A stretch of 64,000 nucleotides of DNA from Closterium sp. NIES-65 (lineage: Eukaryota > Streptophyta > Zygnematophyceae > Desmidiales > Closteriaceae), in the NCBI GenBank assembly GCA_948144175.1, contig CANXME010000864.1, positions 434,001 through 498,000 of the forward strand, written 5' to 3'. Shown here piece by piece: positions 27,201 to 42,200 of the stretch. The notes beneath the pieces are model-generated. The model had not been told where the DNA came from, ran no database searches, and worked only from the letters and a program-made list of their open reading frames with translations. The position numbers and the translations under genes were made by a program. Position 1 is the stretch's first letter. Each line of letters begins with the position of its first letter.

Positions 27201-30200
27201 TCTTCGCCCCTTGTCGAACACCCTCTTTTGCCGAACCGAACACTGTTCCGTTCAGCGAACAGTTTAGGAAAAAACAGGTGTTCGCTGTTCGCCTGTGGAG
27301 GCGTGTTCGGGCGAACCCCTAACACTGTTCGTGTTCGTCGCGGGCAAATTTCAGCAGCGGCCCAAACACGAACGTGTTCGGGCGAACATCGAACAGTGTT
27401 CGGCGAACGATTTGAGCTAAAAAACAAAACCTGTTCGGATCGCCTCGAACGTGTTCGAGGCGAGCCGAACAGGTGTTCCCCACCTTGCTCATCCCTAGTC
27501 CCTCATCTCTCTGTCTCGGACAGCTCCCTTGCTAACAACCAGCTCACCAGCTCCATCCTTGCTGGCATTGGCTTGCTGACAAAGCTGGTAACCATGTAAG
27601 GATCCATTGTAGGTGCTTCGGTCACATTCCTAGGCATGAGCAATAACCGAACCAAAACTACTTGCGCACCAGATGGGGGTGGAGAGTTTCAGAACTGCAC
27701 TCTTCAAGCCTTCAAGTCTTAAGGCACACGGGTTTTGCTCATGCCTTGATTGAACACCCTGATTGGGACAAGAGAGCTTGCCTGTCCCAAGTTTCTCGCC
27801 TGTCAGTTGCCCTCTTGTCTCGTGCTGTCAATTTCCTCTCACAGGAGAGCTTACTCATGATGAGCGCGAGCTAAGAACACAAGGGGGTGACTTTGATACA
27901 TACGTGTGTCCATGCAATGAAGTCATTCGTGGAGTGCACCCTTTTTCCATTGTTTTGAATGGATGGGTTGCTGTACTTCAAATGTGGTGCTCAGTTGAAT
28001 TCTCCTTACTTTGGTTAGCCCCACGATCTCTCTGTTCATCTTACTGCCCTAGTTTCATGAAACATTTTCCTTCAAAAAGCCCACCAGCAGCATCCCACTT
28101 CGCATACTGGTGCATCATCATCCTAGAGTGCTGGTCTGGTTCTTCCTTCTTGCATTCGTACGCAATGGCAGGTGCCTCGAGAGTAATCAGCTCACGGGTT
28201 CAATTCCTGTGGAGATTGGCTCTCTACTATCTCTGGCATCCCTGTAAGGCTCCTTTCTACCACACGAGCATAAGACTGGGCTAAGCTGGCTCGTTTTTGG
28301 GCCATGGAAAGCCAGTGGGCTGACAAGCCAAGCCGGAGTCTCCACTCGACGGGCCGGGCTGACTCGGCCCGTGGCTCGTCCGTCGTAGCAAGCCTTTGAT
28401 AATGTGTGATCCCTCCCCCCCAACCTACTATCTCGTCTCTCTCGAATTGGTCACCTTTTTGACCTCTACATTTCCTTCTCGTCACTGGCCCCATTCCCTT
28501 CCCTATCGTGTCCTGCAAACACGCCAATGAACTCATATTTTCTTTCCGTGCGTCCACCCACCACATCATCACCACAGCTCTCTCAACTCCAACTTGCTCT
28601 CAGGATCTTTGCCATCTGCAATCATAAAGCTCACTGCTCTTACATTCCTATAAATAATCCATTGTATTGTTTTTCTTTGTCAGAAACCTTTGCAGAGTGT
28701 GCAATAAAGGCTTTTGTAGTAGCACAAGTTAGGTACGATCAAGGGCTGAGCCAGGGCAGGGCCGGCACAAATCAAGGTGGGCAGCTTTCCAAAGACAGTG
28801 ATTCTTTGTGCTTGAACCACGTCGTTTTATTCCATTTATGTGCTCAAACATTCGTTCACAGAACAGTTAAGCCTTGGAAAGTCCGTTTACAGCATTTGTG
28901 ATTCAGGCCAAACTCGGGCAACCCTGTGACAAACCGCCCATGGCTGATTGGAACCCCACCTGGCCATCAGGCTGGTGAGGTTCAAAATGGGCCAACCCGA
29001 TTGATCCTTCCTCATGTCCAGTCTCATGCTAATAATCACCGTCCCACCTTCCTTCTCACCAATTTGTCCATCGCCCTTGCACGCCTCCCACGTGTCCCTC
29101 GTCTCCCTGTCTCGGACAGCTCCCTCGCTAACAACCGGCTCACCAGCTCCATCCCCGCTGGCATTGGCTTGCTGACAAAGCTGGTAGCCATGTAAGGATC
29201 CATTGTAGGTGCTTCGCCCACATTCCTAGGCATGAGCAATAACTAAACCAAAACCACTTGCGCACCAGATGGGGGTGGAGAGTTTCAGAACCGCGCTCTT
29301 CAAGCCTTCAAGTCTTAAGGCACACGACACGGATTTTGCTCATGCCTTGATTGAACACCCTGATTAGGACAGGTCGCTTGCCTCCAACCAGCTCAACGGC
29401 TCCATTCCGGCAGACATTGGCGCCCTCACCAAGTTGACAATTATGTAAGAAGATACGCTTTTGTTGTTCTTCTCACATCTCCTGTGCTCTCCCAGGACTC
29501 TTTCCCCCCCTTTTCAGTATAGCACGACCTCTTTGATCTCCCTCAGTTCTCCCCTATATCCCTTCACTTCCCTGTTTCGATTGCTCACTTCCTTTTCCCT
29601 TCATTCAGATCTTCTCTTCTTTCTTGTGATCAAATTCTCACAATATATTTTCTGCAAGTGGATGTCGTAATATCATAATTCCAATATTCGTGTTGCCTCA
29701 CATTCTTCTAGCATTTTGCCTCGTCTCGTCTTCTCCAAAGGACGACCATCTTCATATGCTAATCACCCTTTGTATGGTCTTACCCAACCTCATCGCTGTC
29801 CTCCCTCGCTTCAGTCTGGTCTTCTCTTGTATGCTACAACGTCACTGTAACCCCAGTGGTATTTTATAATCTGGCTTCATTTCAGAGCCGTTTCAAGCAA
29901 CCAGTTGTCTGGCAGCATTCCTGCTGCCATCAGCACACTCGCCCAACTTCTTTGCCTGTTTGTGACTCTCTACTCTAGTCTAGTGCTGTCAGTTTCCTCT
30001 CACAGGGGAGCTTCTTTTTTATGTTAAGCGTGAGCTAACAACATTAGGGGCGTACATGCATGCATTAAAGTATTTTGCGAAGCACCCATTTAGATCCCAT
30101 GATCAGAGTTGTGACTGGATGGGGTGTGGTGAAAAGTGGTGCTCAGATAAAATCTTCCTGGTGTAGTAGCCCCATTCTATTTCCCATCACAATATCACTG

Positions 30201-33200
30201 GTTTTTACTTACTCCCCTACTTTCATACATACACCAAATCCCGCGAGACTATCATCAGCCTTCTTCTCATCCTAGTGCTTGATCGGATCAACACGATTTG
30301 GTTCTGTGCAGTTTGGTTTGTTTTTTTCTGAATTGAGCCATTGTCCTTGAGCCACAAGTTTAGTACGGACCAGTTTGGGTGTGAATATAACCTTGAAACC
30401 AGAGAGTGTTGTAGCTTTATTTCAAGCTCTAATTTTCTCATAGTCTACGACGCCCCCTTCCACCTAGTCATGACCATGTGGCCCGACCTGACCCGACCCG
30501 ACCCGACTTGGCTGGGCCAGATGGGTTCCCGGGTCGGGCCAGCTTCGAGCCAAGCTTGTGGAGGGTCTGACCCGACCCGAGTTTTGAAATTCGGGTCAGA
30601 ACTGACCCGACCCCGGGTCGGGTCGGGTCGGGCCAGGCTGACCCGCCCTGTTACGGGGTACGGGTGTGTATTAGCTGTAGTGAAAAGTGCTGTGCATGCG
30701 GCGCCCGTCAATCAGTACGAATTGGTACTAGTTTATGTGCTGGGCCCACTTATGAACGGTGGTTGTTTTAAGACATGGCGCGTGCAGCCTCGAAGGTGAA
30801 ATCGCACTAGTAAAACGTGAACTCGTGAGTATACTATCCCACCAGTGCGGTCTCCTTTAATAGCAGAGTATCATCTTCATAGTAAATAGAAATGTCGGAA
30901 AACATGGTTCTGTAGGCTTTAAAATAGCTACTAGCTTAGCTTAGGTAACATTAGTGGCTGAAGTTTGGCTACTTTGGCGTGGCGCGTGCTCATGTTCTGA
31001 TGACCGTTCAATCCTCGACATCAAATTTATGTAGGGTTTCGAACCCTACAGAGTTGGCCCGGCCCGAATTCCCCGACCAAGACCCGATATCGGGTCGGGT
31101 CAATCCTGGCTCGAAACCCGTCCCGACTCAGCCCAAGTTCTGATGTCGAGGGACTTCTTAATCCTCGTCATCAAATTTGTCTAGGGTTTCGAGCCCTACA
31201 GAGTTGAAATCGGGTTGGGTCAATCCTGGCCCAAAACCCAGCCCTGACTCGGCCCAAGTTCTGTACTTGGGTCGGGTTTTAGCTCAAGTTCGATCGGGCC
31301 AACCCGCGCGGGGCACATTTCTGAAATCCCTGACCCGACCAGCCCTAAACCACAGGTCGGGTTGATTAGGTTTTCCCAACTTCCTTGCTCAAATGTATCT
31401 TAACAGTCTAATCAATAGAACTGCTGCTCTCACAACCACGGCCTCCATGTTTCTCTCCTTGAACATTTCACTATCGTTACACTGGCTGAAACAGAAAAAG
31501 GAGCTCTTATCTAAAAAGAACCATGGGAAACACACCAATGTTAGGCTATGAGGGAGCTGGAGCTTCGGCGTGGCTCGGATAGTTGTTGAAAACAAACCGG
31601 CCGAACAGAAGAACTGGTTCAATTTGTTGAAAGAAAAAAACGGCCACAAAAAAGAAAAACGGTATAGTTTGGGTAAAAAACGAACCGAACCGCGGTTATT
31701 TTTTGTGCTCATGCGTACTTTTATCATTTCACCTCACTACAACCTCAGTGGTGTTTATAATTTGGCATTCTTTTTCCACTCAGAGAGTTTTCAAGCAACC
31801 AACTGTCTGGCAGCATTCCTGCTACCATCAGCACACTCACCCAAGTTTCTCGCCTGTGAGTTGCCCTCTTGTCTAGTGCTGTCAGTTTCCTCTCGCGAGC
31901 TAAGGACACCAGGGTGTGAGTTTGATACATACGTGTGTCCATGCAATGAAGTCATTCGTGGAGTGCCCCCTTTTTCCATTGTTTTGAATGGATGGGTTGC
32001 TGTACTTCAAATGTGGTGCTCAGTTGAATTCTCCTTACTTTGGTTAGCCCCACGATCTCTCTGTTCTTCTTACTGCCCTAGTTTCGTGAAACATTTTCCT
32101 TCAAAAAGCCCACCAGCAGCATCCCACTTCGCATGCTGGTGCATCATGACTCGCCCTGTTACGGGGTACGGGTGTGTATTAGCTGTAGTGAAAAGTGCTG
32201 TGCATGCGGCGCACGTCAATCAGTACGAATTGGTACTAGTTTATGTGCTGGGCCCACTTATGAACGGTGGTTGTTTTAAGACATGGCGCGTGCAGCCTCG
32301 AAGGTGAAATTGCACTAGTAAAACGTGAACTCGTGAGTATACTATCCCACCAGTGCGGTCTCCTTTAATAGCAGAGTAACATCTTCATAGTAAATAGAAA
32401 TGTCGGAAAACATGGTTCTGTAGGCTTTAAAATAGCTACTAGCTTAGCTTAGGTAACATTAGTGGCTGAAGTTTGGCTACTTGGCGTGGCGCGTGCTCAT
32501 GTTCTGATGACCGTTCAATCCTCGACATCAAATTTATGTAGGGTTTCGAACCCTACAGAGTTGGCCCGGCCCGAATTCCCCGACCAAGACCCGATATCGG
32601 GTCAGGTCAATCCTGGCTCGAAACCCGTCCCGACTCAGCCCAAGTTCTGATGTCGAGGGACTTCTTAATCCTCGTCATCAAATTTGTCTAGAGTTTCGAA
32701 CCCTACAGAGTTGAAATCGGGTTGGGTCAATCCTGGCCCAAAACCCGGCCCTGACTCGGCCCAAGTTCCGTACTTGGGTCGGGTTTTAGCTCGGGTTCGG
32801 TCGGGCAAACCCGCGCAGGGCACATTTCTGAAATCCCTGACCCGACCAGCCCTAAACCACGGGTCGGGTTGGTTAGGTTTTCCCAACTTCCTTGCTCAAA
32901 TGTATCTTAGGGATGAGCAAAGGACGAACACGAACATGTTCGTCTTCGCCCCTTGTCGAACACCCTCTTTTGCCGAACCGAACACTGTTCGGTTCGGCGA
33001 ACAGTTTAGGAAAAAACAGGTGTTCGCTGTTCGCCTGTGGGGGCGTGTTCGGGCGAACCTCGAACACTGTTCGTGTTCGTCGCGGGCAAATTTCAGCAGC
33101 AGCCCGAACACGAACGTGTTCGGGCGAACATCGAACACTGTTCGGCGAACGATTTGAGCTAAAAAGCAAAACCAGTTCGGTTTGCCTCGAACACGTTCCA

Positions 33201-36200
33201 GGCGAACCGAATAGGTGTTCGCCACATTGCTCATCCCTAATGTATCTTAACAGTCTAATCAATAGAACTGCTGCTCTCACAACCACGGCCTCCAAGTTTC
33301 TCTCCTTGAACATTCCACTATCGTTACACTGGCTGAAACATAAAAAGGAGCTGTTATCTTAAAAGAACCGTGGGAAACACACCAATGTTAGGCTATGAGG
33401 GAGCTGGAGCTTCGGCGTGGCTCGGATAGTTGTTGAAAACAAACCAGCCGAACAGAAGAACTGGTTCAATTTGTTGAAAAAACGGCCGCAAAAAAGAAAA
33501 ACGGTATAGTTTGGGTAAAAAACGAACCGAACCGCCCTAAACCGAACCGCGGTTATTTTTTGTGCTCATGCGTACTTTAATCATTTCACCTCACTATAAC
33601 CTCAGTGGTGTTTATAATTTAGCATTCTTTTTCCACTCAGAGATTTTTCAAGCAACCAACTGTCTGGCAGCATTCCTGCTACCATCAGCACACTCACCCA
33701 AGTTTCTCTCCTGTGAGTTGCCCTCTTGTCTAGTGCTGTCAATTTCCTCTCACACGAGAGCTTTTCTCATGATGAGCGCGAGCTAAGAACACAAGGGGGT
33801 GACTTTGATACATACGTGTGTCCATGCAATAAAGTCATTCGTGGAGTGCACCCTTTTTCCATTGTTTTGAATGGATGGGTTGCTGTACTTCAAATGTGGT
33901 GCTCAGTTGAATTCTCCTTACTTTGGTTAGCCCCACGATCTCTCTGTTCTTCTTACTGCCCTAGTTTCATGAAACATTTTCCTTCAAAAAGCCCACCAGC
34001 AGCATCCCACTTCGCATACTGGTGCATCATCATCCTAGAGTGCTGGTCTGGTTCTTCCTTCTTGCATTCGTACGCAATGGCAGGTCCCTCGAGAGTAATC
34101 AGCTCACGGGTTCAATTCCTGTGGAGATTGGCTCTCTACTATCTCTGGCATCCCTGTAAGGCTCCTTTCTGCCACACGAGCATAAGACTGGGCTAAGCTG
34201 GCTCGTTTTTGGGCCATGGAAAGCCGGTGGGCTGACAAGCCAAGCCGGAGTCTCCACTCGACGGGCCGGGCTGACTCGGCCCGTGGCTCGTCCGTCGTAG
34301 CAAGCCTTTGATAATGTGTGATCCCTCCCCCCCAACCTACTATCTCGTCTCTCTCGAATTGGTCACCTTTTTGACCTCTACATTTCCTTCTCGTCACTGG
34401 CCCCATTCCCTTCCCTATCGTGTCCTGCAAACACGCCAATGAACTCATATTTTCTTTCCGTGCGTCCACCCGTGACCCGCCACATCATCACCACAGCTCT
34501 CTCAACTCCAACTTGCTCTCAGGATCTTTGCCCTCCGCAATCACAAAGCTCACTGCTCTTACTTTCCTGTAAATAATCCATTGTATTGTTTTTCTTTGTC
34601 AGAAACCTTTGCAGAGTGTGCAACAAAAGCTATTGTAGTAGCACAAGTTAGGTACAATCAAGGGCTGAGCCAGGGCAGGGCTGGCACAAATCAAGGTGGG
34701 CAGCTTTCCAAAGACAGTGATTCTCTGTGTTTGAACCACATCGTTTTATTCCATTTATGTGCTCAAACATTCGTTCACAGAACAGTTAAGCCTTGGAAAG
34801 TCCGTTTACAGCATTTGTGATTCAGGCCAAACTCGGGCAACCCTGTGACGAACCGCCCATGGCTGATTGGGACCCCACCTGGCCATCAGGCTGGTGAGGT
34901 TCAAAATGGGCCAACCCGATTGATCCTTCCTCATGTCCAGTCTCATGCTAATAATCACCGTCCCACCTTCCTTCTCACCAATTTGTCCATCGCCCTTGCA
35001 CGCCTCCCACGTGTCCCTCGTCTCCCTGTCTCGGACAGCTCCCTCGCTAACAACCGGCTCACCAGCTCCATCCCCGCTGGCATTGGCTTGCTGACAAAGC
35101 TGGTAGCCATGTAAGGATCCATTGTAGGTGCTTCGCCCACATTCCTAGGCATGAGCAATAACCGAACCAAAACCACTTGCGCACCAGATGGGGGTGGAGA
35201 GTTTCAGAACCGCGCTCTTCAAGCCTTCAAGTCTTAAGGCACACGACACGGATTTTGCTCATGCCTTGATTGAACACCCTGATTGGGACAGGTCGCTGGT
35301 CTCCAACCAGCTCAACGGCTCCATTCCGGCAGACATTGGCGCCCTCACCAAGTTGACAATTATGTAAGAAGATACGCTTTTGTTGTTCTTCTCATATCTC
35401 CTGTGCTCTCCCAGGACTCTTTCCCCCCCTTTTCAGTATAGCACGACCTCTTTTATCTCCCTCAGTTCTCCCCTATATCCCTTCACTTCCCTGTTTCGAT
35501 TGTTCACTTCCTTTTCCCTTCATTGAGATCTTCTCTTCTTTCTTGTGATCAAATTCTCACAATATATTTTCTGCAAGTGGATGTCGTAATATCATAATTC
35601 CAATATTCGTGTTGCCTCACATTCTTCTAGCATTTTGCCTCGTCTCGTCTTCTCCAAAGGACGACCATCTTCATATGCTAATCACCCTTTGTATGGTCTT
35701 ACCCAACCTCATCGCTGTCCTCCCTCGCTTCAGTCTGGTCTTCTCTTGTATGCTACAACGTCACTATAACCCCAGTGGTATTTTATAATCTGGCTTCATT
35801 TCAGAGCCGTTTCAAGCAACCAGTTGTCTGGCAGCATTCCTGCTGCCATCAGCACACTCGCCCAACTTCTTTGCCTGTTAGTGACTCTCTACTCTAGTCT
35901 AGTGCTGTCAGTTTCCTCTCACAGGGGAGCTTCTTTTTTATGTTAAGCGTGAGCTAACAACATTAGGGGCGTACATGCATGCATTAAAGTCTTTTGCGAA
36001 GCACCCATTTAGATCCCATGATCAGAGTTGTGACTGGATGGGGTGTGGTGAAAAGTGTCAGATAAAATCTTCCTGGTGTAGTAGCCCCATTCTATTTCCC
36101 ATCACAATATCACTGGTTTCTACTTACTCCCCTACTTTCATACATACACCAAATCCCGCGAGACTATCATCAGCCTTCTTCTCATCCTAGTGCTTGATCG

Positions 36201-39200
36201 GATCAACACGATTTGGTTCTGTGCAGTTTGGTTTGTTTTTTTCTGAATTGAGCCATTGTCCTTGAGCCACAAGTTTAGTACAGACCAGTTTGGGTGTGAA
36301 TATAACCTTGAAACCAGAGAGTGTTGTAGCTTTATTTCAAGCTCTAATTTTCTCATAGTCTACGATGCCCCCTTCCACCTAGTCATGACCATGTGGCCCG
36401 GCCTGACCCGACCCGACCCGACTTGGCTGGGCCAGATGGGTTCCCGGGTCGGGCCAGCTTCGAGCCAAGCTTGTGGAGGGTCTGACCCGACCCGAGTTTT
36501 GAAATTCGGGTCAGAACTGACACGACCCTGGGTCGGGTCGGGTCGGACCAGGCTGACCCGCCCTGTTACGGGGTACGGGTGTGTATTAGCTGTAGTGAAA
36601 AGTGCTGTGCATGCGGCGCCCGTCAATCAGTACGAATTGGTACTAGTTTATGTGCTGGGCCCACTTATGAACGGTGGTTGTTTTAAGACATGGCGCGTGC
36701 AGCCTCGAAGGTGAAATCGCACTAGTAAAACGTGAACTCGTGAGTATACTATCCCACCAGTGCGGTCTCCTTTAATAGCAGAGTATCATCTTCATAGTAA
36801 ATAGAAATGTCGGAAAACATGGTTCTGTAGGCTTTAAAATAGCTACTAACTTAGCTTAGGTAACATTAGTGGCTGAAGTTTGGCTACTTTGGCGTGGCGC
36901 GTGCTCATGTTCTGATGACCGTTCAATCCTCGACATCAAATTTATGTAGGGTTTCGAACCCTACAGAGTTGGCCCGGCCCGAATTCCCCGACCAAGACCC
37001 GATATCGGGTCGGGTCAATCCTGGCTCGAAACCCGTCCCGACTCAGCCCAAGTTCTGATGTCGAGGGACTTCTTAATCCTCGTCATCAAATTTGTCTAGG
37101 GTTTCGAACCCTACAGAGTTGAAATCGGGTTGGGTCAATCCTGGCCCAAAACCCGGCCCTGACTCGGCCCAAGTTCTGTACTTGGGTCGGGTTTTAGCTC
37201 GGGTTCGATCGGGCCAACCCGCGCGGGGCACATTTCTGAAATCCTTGACCCGACCAGCCCTAAACCACGGGTCGGGTTGATTAGGTTTTCCCAACTTCCT
37301 TGCTCAAATGTATCTTAACAGTCTAATCAATAGAACTGCTGCTCTCACAACCACGGCCTCCAAGTTTCTCTCCTTGAACATTTCACTATCGTTACACTGG
37401 CTGAAACATAAAAAGGAGCTGTTATCTAAAAAGAACCGTGGGAAACACACCAATGTTAGGCTATGAGGAGCTTCGGCGTGGCTCGGATAGTTGTTGAAAA
37501 CAAACCGGCCGAACAGAAGAACTGGTTCAATTTGTTGAAGAAAAAAATAACGGCCGCAAAAAAGAAAAACGGTATAGTTTGGGTAAAAAACGAACTGAAC
37601 CGCCCTGAACCGAACCGCGGTAATTTGTTGTGCTCATGCGTACTTTTATCATTTCACCTCACTATAACCTCAGTGGTGTTTATAATTTGGCATTCTTTTT
37701 CCACTCAGAGATTTTTCGAGCAACCAACTGTCTGGCAGCATTCCTGCTACCATCAGCACACTCACCCAAGTTTCTCATCTGTCAGTTGCCCTCTTGTCTA
37801 GTGCTGTCAATTTCCTCTCACACGAGAGCTTTTCTCATGATGAGCGCGAGCTAAGAACACAAGGGGGTGACTTTGATACATACGTGTGTCCATGCAATGA
37901 AGTCATTCGTGGAGTGCACCCTTTTTCCATTGTTTTGAATGGATGGGTTGCTGTACTTCAAATGTGGTGCTCAGTTGAATTCTCCTTACTTTGGTTAGCC
38001 CCACGATCTCTCTGTTCTTCTTCCTGCCCTAGTTTCATGAAAAATTTTCCTTCAAAAAGCCCACCAGCAGCATCCCACTTCGCATACTGGTGCATCATCA
38101 TCCTAGAGTGCTGGTCTATAACATTGAACACTACCCAGTACCACTTAAGAGTCAATCCAGTCAATAGAAAACCACATGAATGCCCGTGGTTGCTGTGCCA
38201 GTGCCCTGTATACCCATCTTCACATTCCTCGGATTGCTTCCTCGTTTCTCTCTTCCTCATATCTTGGATTTCTCTCTTCCCTGGTCTCAATCAACCAACC
38301 ATCCTCGTACGCCTCTTCTTCCTCTCCCTCTTCTGTATCCTTCTCTTCCACCTCACCTTCCCCTTCTGCTCCCCTTCTCGTTGACTCCTTATTCTTCTCC
38401 TCCGCCAGCCCGTGTCTATCCCCTTCTGCTCCCCCATCCGTATACCCATTCTTCTCAACAACCCCTCACATCTTCGCTCAGTGCACTCCACTTTTTTCTA
38501 TCCAGGTGCAGTGAGGTGATCCCCACCCATCCTTCTTCCGCCAGTTGCACCTCCTTCCTGCAGAGACCTCTCTCACAACTACCTCACAGGCCGCGCACTG
38601 AAGCTCCTTGCTGCGCGAACCCTATATCTCTCCAGCAACTTCCTCTCGGGCCCTCTGCCCGACGGGGCATGCCAGCCTCACTCTTTTGATGCCAACTGCT
38701 TCACGTTGCCGCTTGGCTGTGCCTTGGTGCCCCAGCGACAGGAGGCAGCATGCAATGCATTCTGTGGCGTCTCCTCTGCTGCTGGTGCTGCTGCTGGTGC
38801 TGCGTGTGGAGGACATGGGGTGTGCTATCCAGAGGGGGCTAGCTTGGCACCCACATGTCTGTGTGATGCGGGATTCGTGCAATTTGGAGGGATCACCTGT
38901 GTTGCTCAAGGTAGGGGACACCACTTGAAATCTATGAAACATGACCACATACTGATTTACAGAATGGTGGGACGTCCAACTCACATGAACTCCAGTCGCT
39001 TGTTGATCGGAATTCTTAGGTATCACCCTGTCATACCTCCATATTGTTAGCGATAGACTTCCACCTCACGTCTTTTACTTGCACTTTTAATGTCCTACTT
39101 TAGTGTAGTAGTTTTTGTGGTTGGGTGTTACACCAATATCCCAACCCAACCCAAATGTGATGTGGTCAACTGAAACCTTCAACTCCAACACCAGTTGAAG

Positions 39201-42200
39201 ATTTCAGTCGATCTTATTGGGAATTGCCCCCAATCCCCTGCCCATCTGTTCCCACCCATTTTCTAATGTACTTAGAATTCTTGAGCTCCTTTATTAAATC
39301 AATCAAGTCTCGCTCAAGTTCTTACACATATCCCACTTCTGTCCATCCGTCTGGTATGTTTGTGCAGGCCAGAACAAAAACTACTCAAGCAGTCAAGCGG
39401 TTCTCCCACCAGCATCTATACTCACCAGGGGGGGGCAGCGCGAGACGAAGGGGAACTTCACCGCAGAGCCGGTGAAGTTGTTTGTGTACGAGGCAAACCA
39501 GGGACTGTCGCGGTGTGGGCTGCAGCTCGCCTTTCACGCCAACTTTACCTTCTCCCTCTTGCCTCGATCTGGCCACGTGGGCTTCAACGGCTTAGCGTTT
39601 GTCATCTCGGCAACGGACCAGGTGGGGAGTGGCGCTGGGGTGGGGTATGGTGGAATGGACACACGGAGCATGGCGGTGGAGTTTGACACTATACAGAACA
39701 AGGAGCATGGCGACATGAGCAGCCACCATGTCGGGCTGAACGTTCGAGGCGAAGACAGATCGCTAGTCGCTGTGAGGTCACCCTTCCGTCTGAGCAACAG
39801 GAAGGCGTACACGGCGTGGGTGGACTATGAGCCAGGAGACCCCGGCACCATCCAGGTCTTCCTGGCTGACTCGCAGGAGAAGCCGCAGCAAGCGGTGCTG
39901 GAGTGGAGGCTGGCGCTGTGTGAGGTGCTGCAGGGTGCAGTTGATCAGCCCGCCTTCTTCTTTGGCTTCGTAGCGTCCACCACTGTGAAGCCGTTTCAGC
40001 GGCACGTCATTCTTGAATCGACAGTGGATACAGGTAAGCAGTGTGTGCTTTCAGGTGGATGGGCTTGGCATGGTGGTTAACAACATGGGAGGTCCAGTCC
40101 GGAGGATGTAAAGGAGGTGGCAACGAGACTGAGGGAGTGGATGGTGATGTAAGGAATTGTGACGATGGGGGTAGTGCTGGTGAAGATGAGGTTAGCTCTG
40201 GCGCTGATGAGGTTACCGATGGAGGTCAATTTGAAAGTGACTGCAATTTGATATGAGTCACACATTTTCTGAATCTTACATGGTGTCTTCTATCTTCGCT
40301 CTGATTGCTTTGTCTTTGTGCAGGCCTTCCTGCTTCTCCCCGAACAGTCACACGTAATCCAGGTGAGACATCGTCTCCCATGCTTCTGTTGCGACTCTCG
40401 CAACTACCTCCGTTAGAAGGACAAAAGAGGCAAGCATTGTGACAGTGTGATGTTGGTGTTAGGCCCCAATCTCACATTTTGTACTTGTACTTTTATATCC
40501 TAGTTTAGTGTAGTTTGCACTTTGTGTTTGGTTGGGTGTACACCCACATCCCAACCAGACCCAAATGTAATCTCCAAGCAATCTCCAACCCACCAATTGG
40601 AGATTGCCTTGGGATTACCCTTGATTCCCTAGGATTGCCTCCTGATTCCCTCCTCATCCCTACCTTGCTCATTCCGGATGTACTAAAAGAGCTTTGAGCT
40701 CACTACTATAGTATCGATTCTAAGCTCAAGTTCTGACATGGTATCAGAGCAGCTCAACCGCATACGCGGATCGTGATCCTCTCATCTCTACGGATACTTG
40801 TCCTGCAAACCTCGGGGAAGCCATCGCCAATCTCGTCGCCGTTGATTCGCGACATTCATCGGCGGAATTCCTCCCGCCACATCTTCCCGTCACCATCGAC
40901 GGAAACTTCTCTGGTAAGCGCATCGTCGGCGCTCTAACCTAACACTCGTTTTCATCAATTCGTCACTCTCGTCACTTCTTCTCCTCGTCGGGCTGCCGCC
41001 CGTCGCCCTGCAGCTTCTCGTCGGGCCGCCGCTCGTCGCCCTGCAGCTTCTCTTCGGGCTGCCGCCCGTCGCTCTGCTGCTTCTCGTCGGGCCGCCGCCC
41101 GTCGCCCCGCAGCGTCATCTTCGGGCTGCCGCCCGTCGCCCCGCATCTGCACTCCTACCCCCATCCCCCCTCTTTCCCGCAGCTGAACTGGTGCAGCAAC
41201 GCAGCCGAGCAGCAGCGTAGCCGCGAAGCCGAGCAGCCGTGTAGCCGCGAAGCCGAGCAGCAGCGTAGCCGCGAAGCTGAGGGTGGTGTGTGGGGGGGTG
41301 TGTGGGAATAGGATTAGTAGGTAGTAGACACTAAATTGGCGTCTCAGTCAAATTCTCCTTCAGAAACCCTAAACCTCAATATTCTCTTTCGTAAACCCTA
41401 AACCTCCGGTTCTTCAAAATTTCCTTTGGAAACCCCAAACCTCAAGTTCCTATCGGTGACTTAAGAGCGGCGCTCCGCGTGAGAAGTTAAGGGGTCTCCA
41501 CCATGGCTTTCTCGTCTTCCACCATGGCGAACCCCATCACCCCGCTCCGCCTTGAAGCCGATGGCTCTAGCTCCAACTTCAAGGCGTGGAGCTACGGAGT
41601 TGACAAGCACCTCCTGAGCCGTGACGTGCAGGGCCTTGACCTCAAGGACGTCTTCCTCAACCGTGGCAAGGGGAAACAGCCCACTCTTCCCCGTGAACCG
41701 ACCGAATCTTCAAGTGATGCTGACGTGATGGCGTACGAAGAAGCTGTTGAGAAGTACCGGAAGTGGGAGAAGGCCGATGCTGCCATCATCAGCGTCTTCA
41801 TTGCCTCCACCCCTCCCGAACTTGTCAACACGTTCCACAACTACCCTACCTCCAACGCCATCTGGAAGTATCTCCAGGATCGGTTCATGAACAAGACGGC
41901 GGTCGGAGTGGCGATTCTCATCCCCAGCATGTTTCAAGTCCGTCTTGAGGACTGCTCAGGAATGGCTGACTACATCGCCAAGGTGCAGACCATTCATGGT
42001 GAACTCAAGGAGCTGGGTATAGTCTTCCCCGAACAAGCCCCTGCAGCCGCCCTTCTTGTTGGTCTCTCCTCGGCATATGAAGTCACGAGGAAGATGCTCC
42101 TCGCGCTCTCAGCGGAAGACCTCACCTTTGCTAAGGTCTCCACCGCACTCCTCTCTGCCGAGAAAGACTCCATGGCTCAGGCCAAGGCATACGCCATCCG

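Larger units (their letters stand above)
17391..34187. repeat. About 16.8-kb segmental duplication, copy 2
   Basis: Head-to-tail second copy. Identity with copy 1 continues to about 34.5 kb, after which the third partial repeat takes over with the empty-site arrangement. Near identity means a very recent event or an assembly duplication. The scattered substitutions (for example 6,770/23,543, 8,542/25,315, 15,059/31,856) argue for two real copies. Confidence 0.85.
34188..38116. repeat. Third, partial LRR-intron repeat without the hAT/copia composite
   Basis: From about 34.74 kb this matches 12.02 kb onward of copy 1. It skips the composite and the 332-bp hAT elements and holds only one version of the 1.5-kb segment that is doubled at 13,850-17,2xx. 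It ends sharply at 38,116, where GTGCTGGTCT continues into unrelated sequence. Confidence 0.75.
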
